From: Luteipulveratus mongoliensis
GTDB lineage: Bacteria > Actinomycetota > Actinomycetes > Actinomycetales > Dermatophilaceae
Assembly: GCF_001190945.1 (NCBI RefSeq)
Contig: NZ_CP011112.1
Span: 2,604,001 to 2,668,000 of the forward strand
Direction: 5' to 3'
DNA: 64,000 nucleotides
Shown: piece by piece, positions 41,194 to 49,331 of the stretch
How the letters are laid out: the number at the start of each line of letters is the position of its first letter
Numbering within the stretch: position 1 is the stretch's first letter
Position numbers and translations under genes: made by a program
Notes under the pieces: model-generated
What the model was told of the DNA's origin: nothing
The model's input: the letters and a program-made list of their open reading frames with translations, nothing else
Database searches by the model: none

Positions 41194-42774
41194 TCAGGGC
41201 GACGTGAGCAGGTCCGCGACAGCCTCGGCCGTCGGGAGAGAGTGGCCGAACGTGCGCACCGTGCGTCGTGCCGGCTGGAGAGCATCGGTGTCCGGCACCC
41301 AACCCGTGCAGATCACGATGGCGTCGGGTGAGGTGGCGAGCAGGTGAGCCAAGGCGTTGGCCTCGCTCGGGTCCATGCCAGGTGTGCCGGTCACGATGAC
41401 ATCGGCTCGCTCGTCTTCGCCGAGGACTAGCCGTCGGGGCCCGTCGACCGCTCGGCCCTCGACCGTCGGTCCCTGGTCGAAGGCGCGGGCGGCCGAGCTC
41501 TCCGGCAGCCGGCGCATCAGGGCTTGGGTGATGACGCTGAGGTTGCTGCCGCTGGCGATGTTGCGGAGTCGACGGATGTCGATGATGCGCACCGGACCCT
41601 GGAGGGCACCGCTGACGTCGCCGGTGGTCAGGAGACTCTCGGTCGCGGCTCGCGCGTCGACCGTTGGGTCCGGCTCGGGGACTTCGCCACTGCGACGGTC
41701 GCGCACCCATCGATCGAGCCGGTCGATCCGTCCGGCGGCCTCGCGCAGCCGGTCGATGTCCAGACGGCCCTCGTGGACCGCCGCGATGATCGCCTCGAGC
41801 GCCGACCGGAACGTGTCCTGGTCGTCGCCCTCGGGAGTGTTGAGGACCGGGTTGCCGAGCCCGATCAGGTCGACGCCGGCGATGAGCGCCTGGACCGAGC
41901 CTTCCGCCATCCCGATGGTGGCGGCCACGGCCCGCATGTCCATGGCGTCCGACGTGATGACGCCGTCGAACCCGAGCTCGTCGCGCAGCAGACCGATCAC
42001 CTTGGGACTGACCGTGGCCGGCTGCTCGTCCAGCGCTCGGAACACGATGTGTGCCGTCATGATCAGCTGGGTGCCGGCCTCGATCGCAGCGCGGAAGGGC
42101 ACCAGCTCGCGAGTGCGCAACGTGTTCAGGTCGGCATCGATGACCGGCAGCCCGGCGTGCGAGTCGACGTTGGTGTCGCCGTGGCCCGGGAAGTGCTTGG
42201 CGCACGCGGCGATCCCGGTCGACTGCAGGCCGGTCACAAACGCGGCGCTGTGGCGCGCCACATGCTCGGGGTCGGCCCCGAACGCGCGGACACCGATCAC
42301 CGGGTTGTCCGGGTTGCTGCTCACATCGACGACGGGTGCCAGGTCGATGTCGACGCCGGCGTAGCGCAGGTCGCACGCGATCGATCGGGCCACCTGCTCG
42401 GTCAGATCTACGTCATCGACCACGCCGAGCGCGGCAGCGCCGACATGCGCCGAGCCCTGGCGCGCGCCCAGGCGGCTGACAATGCCGCCCTCCTCATCGA
42501 TCGCGACGAGCGTCCGGCCCAGGCCGTGCGCGTCATCGGTCATGGCCCGCAGCTGAGTGGGGGACTCCACGTTGTGACCGAACACGCAGATGCCGCCGAG
42601 CCCGTCGTGGATCGCCCGTGAAAGCCAAGACGGCAGGCGAGTCCCGGAGAACCCGGGCATGAGCACCCGGTGCGCGAGACGTCGTACGTCGTCGGTGTCC
42701 TCCTGACGAGACTCCTCCTCCGGCCGATGTCGCAGGCTCCATCGGGCCGGCATCGTCGTCTCGTCCTCGCTCAC
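41194..42774 (-). CDS. Glycoside hydrolase family 3 (NagZ/DasD-type beta-N-acetylhexosaminidase)
   Basis: A 526-aa GH3 enzyme. The NagZ-type signature KHFPGHGDTNVDSHAGLP carries the His/Asp acid-base dyad, and the nucleophile Asp is in FDGVITSDAMDMRAV. No signal peptide is present, so it is cytosolic. With the upstream importer it resembles Streptomyces dasABC-dasD for chitobiose/GlcNAc or muropeptide use. GTG 42774 overlaps the permease stop (GTGA). The first ~25 residues are encoded largely by a dispersed 60-bp repeat (42701-42762), and ATG 42753 is an alternative start inside it. Confidence 0.9.
   Translation of the reverse strand: MSEDETTMPARWSLRHRPEEESRQEDTDDVRRLAHRVLMPGFSGTRLPSWLSRAIHDGLGGICVFGHNVESPTQLRAMTDDAHGLGRTLVAIDEEGGIVSRLGARQGSAHVGAAALGVVDDVDLTEQVARSIACDLRYAGVDIDLAPVVDVSSNPDNPVIGVRAFGADPEHVARHSAAFVTGLQSTGIAACAKHFPGHGDTNVDSHAGLPVIDADLNTLRTRELVPFRAAIEAGTQLIMTAHIVFRALDEQPATVSPKVIGLLRDELGFDGVITSDAMDMRAVAATIGMAEGSVQALIAGVDLIGLGNPVLNTPEGDDQDTFRSALEAIIAAVHEGRLDIDRLREAAGRIDRLDRWVRDRRSGEVPEPDPTVDARAATESLLTTGDVSGALQGPVRIIDIRRLRNIASGSNLSVITQALMRRLPESSAARAFDQGPTVEGRAVDGPRRLVLGEDERADVIVTGTPGMDPSEANALAHLLATSPDAIVICTGWVPDTDALQPARRTVRTFGHSLPTAEAVADLLTSP
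42701..42762. repeat. Dispersed ~60-bp repeat, copy A (inside GH3 5' end)
   Basis: Begins TCCTGACGAGACTCCTCCTC and matches 46007-46067 with three mismatches over about 58 bp. On the minus strand it reads in frame as MPARWSLRHRPEEESRQE at the GH3 N-terminus. Confidence 0.75.
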
Positions 42775-43595
42775 TTGACGGCTCCTGACACGAGTCCTGC
42801 GCCGAGCCGACGCTGGGCGAGCACGAAGATCACCACGACAGGGATCGTGACCAGTGTTGAGGCTGCCATGAGTCCGCCCCAGTCGTTGACGTTCTGGCCG
42901 AAGTACTGCCGCAGGCCGGCGCCGACTGTCATCCGCGCGTCGCTGTTGAGGAAGGTCACCGCGAACAGGAACTCCTCCCACGCCATCACGAACGAGAAGG
43001 CGCTCGTCGCAATCAGACCCGGGATCACGAGCGGGAACAGCACCCGCCGGAACATCTGCCACCACGAGCACCCGTCGAGGTAGGCCGCCTCCTCGAGCTC
43101 GACCGGGACCGCCGCCACGAAGCCGCGCAGGTTCCAGATCGCGAAGGGCAGCGAGAAGGCGATGTAGACCAGGCTCAGCCCCGCGAGCGAGTTGAGCATC
43201 CGGAGGTCCTTCATCTGCAGGAACAACGGGATGACCAGCGCCTCGGCAGGCACCATCTGCACGATCAGGATCATCACCAGCATCGTGGTGCGCAGCTTGA
43301 ACTGGAACCGCGCCATGGCAACCGCGCCGAGGAGGGCGAGAGCGCAGGAGATCACCACGGTCGCCACGGTGACGATGGCGGAGTTGACCATGTAGGTGCC
43401 GAAGTGGCCATCGCCCATGGCATGCGTGAAGTGCTCGAACGTCCAGTGCTTGGGCAGCAGCGAGTCCGTGCCCGAGCCCGCCCGCTCGTTGAACGCGGTG
43501 CTGAGCATGAAGTAGACCGGGAACAGCGTGAACGCCAGCAGGGCGGTGACCGCGACGCCCTTGCCGAGCTTCGCAAGTGGGGAGGACCGCCTCAT
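42771..43595 (-). CDS. ABC sugar transporter permease (MalG type), amino-sugar operon
   Basis: A 274-aa CUT1 permease with six TM helices. TM1: GVAVTALLAFTLFPVYFMLSTAFN. EAA loop: ELEEAAYLDGCSWWQMFRRVLFPLVIPG. It overlaps the upstream permease and downstream GH3 by 4 nt each. No ATPase gene is present. Confidence 0.92.
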   Translation of the reverse strand: MRRSSPLAKLGKGVAVTALLAFTLFPVYFMLSTAFNERAGSGTDSLLPKHWTFEHFTHAMGDGHFGTYMVNSAIVTVATVVISCALALLGAVAMARFQFKLRTTMLVMILIVQMVPAEALVIPLFLQMKDLRMLNSLAGLSLVYIAFSLPFAIWNLRGFVAAVPVELEEAAYLDGCSWWQMFRRVLFPLVIPGLIATSAFSFVMAWEEFLFAVTFLNSDARMTVGAGLRQYFGQNVNDWGGLMAASTLVTIPVVVIFVLAQRRLGAGLVSGAVK

Positions 43596-44488
43596 CGCAG
43601 CTCATCCTCTCGGAACATCGCTCTGACATAGAACAGCGTGATCACCAGCAGGAGCAGGGTGAGCAGCACCGCGATGGCCGAGCCGAAGCCGTACTCGGTC
43701 CGGTTGATGGCCTGGATGTAGGACCAGACACCGAGGTTGAGGACTTCCGGGTTCTGCCCGTCGCCACCGGGCATCAGGTAGATCTGCGTGAACACCTTGA
43801 AGTCCCAGATCGTCGACAGGATCGTGACGACCGCAAAGACGGGCCGCATCAACGGCATCGTCACCGACCAGAAGCGGCGCCAGGCGCTCGCACCGTCCAG
43901 CTTGGCCGCCTCGTGCAGCTCCTCCGGCACGGTCGCGAGCCCGGCGAAGATGGTGATCGCCACGAACGGGAAGCCGTGGTGGATCACGTTGAGGGCGGCG
44001 ATCGCGTAGAACGACATCCGGTCCAGGAACCAGTTGGTGCCCTCAGGACCCAGCAGCCCGATGGACTGCAGGGTCCGGCGGAAGATCCCGCTGTCGGGGT
44101 CGAAGACCCAGACCCAGACGTACGTGCCGGTCACCGCCGGCAGCGCCCACGCGACGAGCGCTGATCCGATGACCAGCGCCCGCAGCGTGGGACCGAGCTG
44201 CTGAAGCAGCAGCGCGACGAGTGTGCCGAGGATGATCGTCCCGGCCACCGCGACCAGCGCGAAGACCACCGTGTTGGGGAGCACGGTCTTCCACAGGTAC
44301 GAGCCCGAGAGGGCCTCGCGGTAGTTGTCCAGTCCGATGAACTCGGGCTTGCCGGAGATGATCTCCTTCAAGCCGTACTGCTGGAAGGACAGGACGGTGA
44401 CACGGACGATCGGGTAGAGCAACAGGCCGGCAATGACCAGCAGCGGTCCGGCCAGCAGCAGCCACGGACGCCAGCGGGATGACGGCAA
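43592..44488 (-). CDS. ABC sugar transporter permease (MalF type), amino-sugar operon
   Basis: A 298-aa CUT1 permease. TM1: PWLLLAGPLLVIAGLLLYPIVRVTVLSFQQYG. EAA loop: ELHEAAKLDGASAWRRFWSVTMPLMRP. Starts 4 nt after the binding-protein stop and overlaps the next permease (ATGA). Confidence 0.92.
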   Translation of the reverse strand: MPSSRWRPWLLLAGPLLVIAGLLLYPIVRVTVLSFQQYGLKEIISGKPEFIGLDNYREALSGSYLWKTVLPNTVVFALVAVAGTIILGTLVALLLQQLGPTLRALVIGSALVAWALPAVTGTYVWVWVFDPDSGIFRRTLQSIGLLGPEGTNWFLDRMSFYAIAALNVIHHGFPFVAITIFAGLATVPEELHEAAKLDGASAWRRFWSVTMPLMRPVFAVVTILSTIWDFKVFTQIYLMPGGDGQNPEVLNLGVWSYIQAINRTEYGFGSAIAVLLTLLLLVITLFYVRAMFREDELR

Positions 44489-44492
44489 GGGG

Positions 44493-45809
44493 CTACTTCT
44501 TGTTGAGGGTGTCGGTGATCGACTTCGAGGCCTTGGAGGTCGCGTTGTCGACGGAGGTGCCGGTCAGGATCGACTGCAGCATCTGGCTGACGGTCTTGTC
44601 GCCCTCGACAGCACCCCACTGCGGCGCGGTCGGGACGTTCTTGCCGGCTTCTGCCATCGCCTTGGCGAAGGGTGCGACCAGCGGGTCGGTGCTGGCGGCG
44701 TACGACTTCATCCCCGTCGTCGTGGACGGGAAGAAGTTGGTCTGGTCCGCCCACTGCTTGGCCAACGTCCCGGTCGTCACCATCTGGACGAGCTTCCAGG
44801 CGAGGTCCTGGTTCTTGGAGGTCTTCAGGACCGCGAGGTTGGAGCCGCCCAGGAACGTCGGGGCGATGCCGCCGTCCTTGCCCGGCACCGGGAAGGCGCC
44901 GATCTTGCCCTTGAGAGTCGGGTCCTTCTCGACCGCGGCCTTCGGCGTCCAGTTGCCCTGGATCACCATGGCCGACTTGCCCTGGGTGAAGGAGTCGAGC
45001 AGGTCGGTCTCCTTCCAGGTGGCAGCGCCCTTGCTGGACGAGCCGTCCTTGGTGGCCAGGCCGGTGTAGAACGACAGGCCCTCACGAGCCTTCGCCGAGT
45101 CGAGCGAGCCGTTCCACTTGTCGCCGTCCTTGGTCGCGAAGTCACCGCCCGTGCCCCAGATGAACGGCGCTGCGGCGTAGGCGCTGGCGCCCGCGATCGG
45201 CATCGGCAGCATGCCCGGCTGCTTGGTCTTCAGCGTCTTGATCGTGCTCTGCAGGCCGGCCCACGTGGTCGGCGGCTTCAGGCCGAGCTTGTCGAAGATG
45301 TCCTTGCGGTAGACGATGCCGCGCGTGCCGGCGTACCAGCCGACGCCCCACTGCTTGCCGTCGTAGGTCGAGGAGTCCTTGAGCGCGGGGAGCAGGTCCT
45401 TGTTGAGGCCTGCCTTGTCGATCTGGGAGGTGAGGTCGACCAGTCCGCCGGCGGCCGCGAACTCCGGGTTCCAGGTCGTCCCGATCTCGCTGACGTCCGG
45501 TCCACCACCGGCCGCGAACGCGCGCACCAGCTTGTCGTGCGCGGTGGCCCAGTCGGCTTCCTCGATGTTGACGGTGGCACCGGTCTGCTTCTTGAAGGCG
45601 TCCTTGACCGCGGTGTAGTACGCCGAGGCGTCCGGGTTGGTGCCCTTCATGACCCACCAGGTGATGGACTTGCCACTCGCCGCGCCGCCTGCAGCGGCCG
45701 ATCCGGTGGAGCCTCCACCCGTGTCACCGGAGCCGTCATCACCGCACCCGGAGAGCATCAGGCCGACAACCGCGACTGCGGCCACCCCTGCAGAACGAGA
45801 CCAACGCAT
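44493..45809 (-). CDS. Sugar ABC transporter substrate-binding lipoprotein, amino-sugar operon
   Basis: A 438-aa family 1 solute-binding protein. Signal SAGVAAVAVVGLMLSGC with lipobox LSGC, then ITWWVMKGTNPDASAYYTAVKDAFKKQTG and GGPDVSEIGTTWNPEFAAAGGLVDL. Linked with two permeases and a NagZ-type GH3, so the ligand is probably a chitobiose-like or muropeptide-derived amino sugar (inference). ATG 45809 has AAGGAG 6 nt upstream. Transcription runs from a promoter near the palindrome at 45872. Confidence 0.9.
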   Translation of the reverse strand: MRWSRSAGVAAVAVVGLMLSGCGDDGSGDTGGGSTGSAAAGGAASGKSITWWVMKGTNPDASAYYTAVKDAFKKQTGATVNIEEADWATAHDKLVRAFAAGGGPDVSEIGTTWNPEFAAAGGLVDLTSQIDKAGLNKDLLPALKDSSTYDGKQWGVGWYAGTRGIVYRKDIFDKLGLKPPTTWAGLQSTIKTLKTKQPGMLPMPIAGASAYAAAPFIWGTGGDFATKDGDKWNGSLDSAKAREGLSFYTGLATKDGSSSKGAATWKETDLLDSFTQGKSAMVIQGNWTPKAAVEKDPTLKGKIGAFPVPGKDGGIAPTFLGGSNLAVLKTSKNQDLAWKLVQMVTTGTLAKQWADQTNFFPSTTTGMKSYAASTDPLVAPFAKAMAEAGKNVPTAPQWGAVEGDKTVSQMLQSILTGTSVDNATSKASKSITDTLNKK

Positions 45810-45871
45810 CTGACTCTCCTTTGTGCCCGGTGGACTGACCCCGAAAGTTCCGCACACGGGAGGGGTCTGGA

Positions 45872-45888
45872 GTGAAAATAGTTTCCAC
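45872..45888. promoter_or_regulatory. Palindromic operator before the amino-sugar importer
   Basis: GTGAAAATAGTTTCCAC is a 17-bp dyad with one clear mismatch and a central A, 62 bp upstream of the binding-protein ATG. The GAAA/TTTC arms resemble sites of ROK-type repressors, and it is unlike the DasR box. No regulator gene is adjacent. Confidence 0.52.
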
Positions 45889-45955
45889 AGGGTTGGCCGT
45901 CAACGAACTCCGGGAAACCCGATCTCGATCGTGACCATTCAGCCGCCGCGCACGA

Positions 45956-45995
45956 CGAAGGGCTTGGTACGACGTCTGCCGTACCAAGCCCTTCG
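45956..45995. terminator. Strong 15-bp hairpin between operons
   Basis: CGAAGGGCTTGGTAC and GTACCAAGCCCTTCG are perfect 15-bp arms with a 10-nt loop. A short T-run (TTTT at 46004-46007) follows on the plus strand. It separates the acyl-CoA dehydrogenase pair from the amino-sugar operon and probably terminates transcripts from the minus-strand genes upstream. Confidence 0.65.
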
Positions 45996-46006
45996 TGCTG
46001 AGCTTT

Positions 46007-46067
46007 TCCTGACGAGACTCCTCCTCCGGCCGAAGTCGCAGGCTCCCTCGGTCCGGCATCGTCGTCG
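46007..46067. repeat. Dispersed ~60-bp repeat, copy B (intergenic)
   Basis: Begins TCCTGACGAGACTCCTCCTC, a near-identical partner of 42701-42762. It lies directly after the hairpin and ends 14 bp before the acyl-CoA dehydrogenase stop. On the minus strand it has an open frame reading MPDRGSLRLRPEEESRQE, parallel to copy A. Confidence 0.75.
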
Positions 46068-46080
46068 CGTGCCGTGGCGA

Positions 46081-47337
46081 CTACTTCAGCTGGGAGGAGC
46101 TGAGCTCCAGTAGCCGTCGTGCCACGACCAGCAGCTGGATCTGCTGCGTGCCCTCGAAGATGTCGAGGATCTTGGAGTCACGCGCCCACTTCTCGAGCAG
46201 CTCGGTCTCGGCGTAACCGGTCGCGCCGGCCAGCTCCACGCACGCGAGTGCGACGTTGACGCAGGTGCGTCCGGCCTTCGCCTTGGCCATCGACGCCTGC
46301 ATCGAGTTGGGCTTGCCGTTGTCCGCCATCCACGCCGCGCGCAGCGTCAGCAGGTAGGCAGCCTCGAAGTCGGCCTCCATCTGCACGAGCCGGGCGGCGG
46401 CGTACGACTGGCTGTGCAGCGGAGCATCCACATCGGGCGTGACGCCGGCCTTGGCCAGCAGCTCGGTGGTGGTGTCGAGGCAGGCGCGCGTCAGGCCGCA
46501 CGCCATGGAGGCGACGAGCGGACGCGTGTTGTCGAACGTCTGCATCGCGCCACCGAAGCCACCCTCGGTGCGGATCTCCGGGTCACCCAGGAGGTCGTTG
46601 GCCGGGACGCGGCAGCTGTCCAGGTGGAACGCCGCGGTGTCGGAGGACCGGATGCCGAGCTTGTGCTCGAGGCGGACCAGCTTGAGGCCCGGGTTGGAGC
46701 GCTCGACCACGAAGGACTTGATGGCCTTCTTGCCCAGGGAACGGTCCAGGGTCGCCCACACGACGACCAGGTCGGCCCGCTCGCCGGAGGTGACGAAGAT
46801 CTTCTCGCCGTTGAGGACGTACTCGTCGCCGTCCTTCTCCGCAGTGGTGCGGATGGCGCCGGAGTCCGAGCCGGTGTCCGGCTCGGTGATGGCCATGGCC
46901 GCCCAGCGGTTGCCGTAGCGCTCCTTCTGCTCGTCGTTGGCGACGGCCGCGATCGCGGCGTTGCCCAGACCCTGGCGCGGAATGCTCAGGGTCAGGCCGA
47001 CGTCACCGCGGCAGGTCTGCATGATCGACAGCACCGAGGACAGGTTGGCGCCGTTCTTGTTGCCGCCGTTGCCCTTGGTGTTGCGGCCCGAGCCGACTCC
47101 CGCCGGCTTCTTGTCCTCGACCTCCGCCGCACGGGTGGAGCCGCTGGCCCCGGCACCCTGGCTGGCGCCGGAGTCACTCAGGCCGTCGATGAGGGCAGAG
47201 GTCAGATCGAGCTCGCGCGGGTACTCGTGCTCGGCGAGGTCGTACTTGCGGCTGATGGGGCGGAAGACCTCATCGGCCAGCGACGACGCCTGCTTGACGA
47301 GAGGGACGAACTTCTTCGGAACTTCGAGATCAATCAT
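46081..47337 (-). CDS. Acyl-CoA dehydrogenase family protein
   Basis: A 418-aa FAD enzyme. FAD/substrate motifs WAAMAITEPDTGSDSGAIRTTA and GEKIFVTSGERADLVVVWA are followed by DSKILDIFEGTQQIQLLVVARRL. The Glu in IFEGT is the expected catalytic base. An unusual Ser/Gly/Asn-rich insertion (about residues 55-95) lies in the N-terminal helical domain. It follows a second acyl-CoA dehydrogenase by 12 nt, and the two may form a heteromer. Chain-length specificity is unknown. Confidence 0.9.
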   Translation of the reverse strand: MIDLEVPKKFVPLVKQASSLADEVFRPISRKYDLAEHEYPRELDLTSALIDGLSDSGASQGAGASGSTRAAEVEDKKPAGVGSGRNTKGNGGNKNGANLSSVLSIMQTCRGDVGLTLSIPRQGLGNAAIAAVANDEQKERYGNRWAAMAITEPDTGSDSGAIRTTAEKDGDEYVLNGEKIFVTSGERADLVVVWATLDRSLGKKAIKSFVVERSNPGLKLVRLEHKLGIRSSDTAAFHLDSCRVPANDLLGDPEIRTEGGFGGAMQTFDNTRPLVASMACGLTRACLDTTTELLAKAGVTPDVDAPLHSQSYAAARLVQMEADFEAAYLLTLRAAWMADNGKPNSMQASMAKAKAGRTCVNVALACVELAGATGYAETELLEKWARDSKILDIFEGTQQIQLLVVARRLLELSSSQLK

Positions 47338-47349
47338 GTGCTCGTCCTC

Positions 47350-48681
47350 TCAGACCAGGAGGGAGCCCTCGAGGACCCCCGTTGCTCGTAGGTCGCGGTA
47401 CCAGCGCTCGTTGTCGAACTCCTTGACGAAGCCGTGGCCGCCGAGCAGCTGGACGGCGTTGGAGCCGATCTGGGCGCCGTAGGTCGCGGCGAGGTGACGG
47501 GCGTGCGCGATCTGCACACTCGCGTCCTTGCCGGCGTCCAGCAGCGAGGCCGCACGCCACACCACGAGTCGCAGGCCCTCGAGCTCGATCGCCACGTCGG
47601 CGACGGTGAACGCCACCGCCTGGCGGTAGCCGATCGGCTCGCCGAACGCCTTGCGCTCCTTGACGTATCCGGTGAGCTGGTCGAGCACGGCCTGCGAGGT
47701 GCCGACCGCAGCGGCCGCCCACGCGAGGCGAGCGCGGCGTACGGCATCGCGGTGGTCCTCGGCGGTGCCGAGGAGATTGGCCTTCGGCACCGTCACGTCC
47801 GTGAAGGTGAGGCGGCCCGTGCGCGCAGCGCGGACACCCATGGCGGGGTCTTCCTCAAGGGTGATGCCGTCGGTGCCCGGCTCGACGATGATCAGCCGGC
47901 TCTCGCCGTCGACCTTGGCCGAGATCACGAAGAGCTCGGAGCTGTCGGCGTTGGGGACGAGTGCCTTGATGCCGTTGATGACCAGGGAGTCACCGCTGAC
48001 GGTGGCCGTGGTCTGCAGCTTGAACGGGTCGAAGAGCGGCTGCGGCTCCATGAGAGCGAGAGCAGCCACGGGCGGGTTCTTCTCGTCGGTGAACGCCGGG
48101 AGGTAGGTCTCCTGCTGGCTCGAGTCGCCGTACGACGCGATGGCGGTCGCGACGGCGCCGGTCGCCATCAGTGAGACGGCCAGACCCATGTCGCCGCGGG
48201 AGAGCTCTTCGATCACGAGTGCGGCGGTGACGGCGGAGCGCTCCTCGGCGACACCACCGAGGTCGGCGGGTACGCCGATCAGGGTCAGGCCGAGCTCGCC
48301 GGCCTGGGCGCGCAGCTCCTGGGGAGTCGTGCGCTCGGCGTCCGCGGTCGCGGCGGCGGGCCGCAGCAGCTCATCGGCGAGCTCGCGCGCGACCTGCTGG
48401 ATCATCGCCTGGTCCTCGGTGGGCGTCAGGTCGAACTCGCGCTTGGGCTTGGTGGTCGACACCCGGGTCGCAGCGCCCTTGGACTGCTGCTTGGCGAAGG
48501 CGCGACCGGCAACGGTCTGGGCCTTGAAGCCGTGCTTGGCGCCGCCATAGAGGACCTTCTCGACTGCGCGGCGGACGCCGGGGTTCTTCATCGACTCAAG
48601 TCCGCCGGCGCGGGTGATCAGGCGCAGCCCGAGCGCCTGGCCGCGGTCGGCCAGAGTCGGCTTGCTCTGCAGATCGCTCAT
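47350..48681 (-). CDS. Acyl-CoA dehydrogenase family protein (partner)
   Basis: A 443-aa acyl-CoA dehydrogenase-like protein. A ~75-residue extension rich in Lys/Arg precedes the helical domain (LTPTEDQAMIQQVARELADELL). The FAD motif region PVAALALMEPQPLFDPFKLQT lacks the usual T(E)PxxGSD form. The C-terminus ends DLRATGVLEGSLLV, so a Glu is present but the last helix is short. ATG 48681 is chosen for the AAGGT-type site upstream. The weaker FAD motif suggests a non-canonical subunit of a two-gene complex (inference). Confidence 0.86.
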   Translation of the reverse strand: MSDLQSKPTLADRGQALGLRLITRAGGLESMKNPGVRRAVEKVLYGGAKHGFKAQTVAGRAFAKQQSKGAATRVSTTKPKREFDLTPTEDQAMIQQVARELADELLRPAAATADAERTTPQELRAQAGELGLTLIGVPADLGGVAEERSAVTAALVIEELSRGDMGLAVSLMATGAVATAIASYGDSSQQETYLPAFTDEKNPPVAALALMEPQPLFDPFKLQTTATVSGDSLVINGIKALVPNADSSELFVISAKVDGESRLIIVEPGTDGITLEEDPAMGVRAARTGRLTFTDVTVPKANLLGTAEDHRDAVRRARLAWAAAAVGTSQAVLDQLTGYVKERKAFGEPIGYRQAVAFTVADVAIELEGLRLVVWRAASLLDAGKDASVQIAHARHLAATYGAQIGSNAVQLLGGHGFVKEFDNERWYRDLRATGVLEGSLLV

Positions 48682-48799
48682 CTCGACCTTTCGTGTGGCC
48701 CGGTGACTGGCTCGCAACCGGGGCGGTGGTGCATCGAACGAGATGTTACTAGGAAGTTGGTACTTTGGGTATCAGGTACAGCGCGTACTAGTAATTTTC

Positions 48800-49249
48800 T
48801 CAGCCTGCGGACTGGTGGATGGCGGCCGCCACAGTGTCGAACGCGGCCCGATCGAGCACCGCACCCTCACGGCGGATCGCGGCTGGATCGACGCGGAGCA
48901 CCCGGTTGATCCGTACCTCGCTCGGCCGGTGCTCCTCGTCCCAGTCACCGGTGCCGATGTCGAGCCAGATCCGCCCGGCAGCGCGCTCCTGCTCGGCGTC
49001 GTGGTCGTGGTCCTTGCTCGTCAGCTGGAGCCCGAGCAGCCACTGCTCGTCGTGACCGATGAGCAGGACGGGCCGGTCCTTGCCCTGGGTGTGGTCCTCC
49101 TCGAACGGGACCCAGGTCCAGACGATCTCACCGGGGTCGGGTACGCCGTCGGGCTTGGGGGCGTACTCCATGTGCGGGGCTCCGGTGTAGTCGCCGGGGT
49201 ACGGCGCTCGGGCCCTGGCGGCGACGTCGTCGGGCGCAGTCTCGGTCAT
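48800..49249 (-). CDS. PemK/MazF-like protein
   Basis: A 149-aa protein with the PemK/MazF SH3-like barrel pattern. PGEIVWTWVPFEEDHTQGKDRPVLLIG is followed by LLGLQLTSKDHDHD, then SEVRINRVLRVDPAAIRREG. In toxins this fold is an mRNA interferase. Actinobacterial members of this form are often not next to an antitoxin, and none is seen here. The start is uncertain. ATG 49249 avoids the hairpin repeat at 49257-49302, while ATG 49309 would translate through it. Confidence 0.72.
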   Translation of the reverse strand: MTETAPDDVAARARAPYPGDYTGAPHMEYAPKPDGVPDPGEIVWTWVPFEEDHTQGKDRPVLLIGHDEQWLLGLQLTSKDHDHDAEQERAAGRIWLDIGTGDWDEEHRPSEVRINRVLRVDPAAIRREGAVLDRAAFDTVAAAIHQSAG

Positions 49250-49256
49250 GCGGGGT

Positions 49257-49302
49257 CCCCGCGAAGTATCGGAGCGAGGTACGAGCGGAGAACTTCGTGG
49301 GG
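49257..49302. repeat. REP-like inverted repeat
   Basis: CCCCGCGAAGT and ACTTCGTGGGG pair with one mismatch over 11 bp, enclosing a 24-nt loop of GAG/GGT-rich sequence. It is directly adjacent to the 30-bp dispersed repeat copy at 49302-49331, so the two may be one mobile unit. Confidence 0.5.
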
Positions 49303-49331
49303 TGCTCATGCGCCCATCGTGCCGCGTCAGC
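49302..49331. repeat. Dispersed 30-bp repeat, copy 2 (over a gene start)
   Basis: GTGCTCATGCGCCCATCGTG continuing to CAGC is the partner of 36273-36302. It contains the upstream ATG (49309) of the PemK-like frame and overlaps the stop codon of the IclR gene. Confidence 0.5.
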
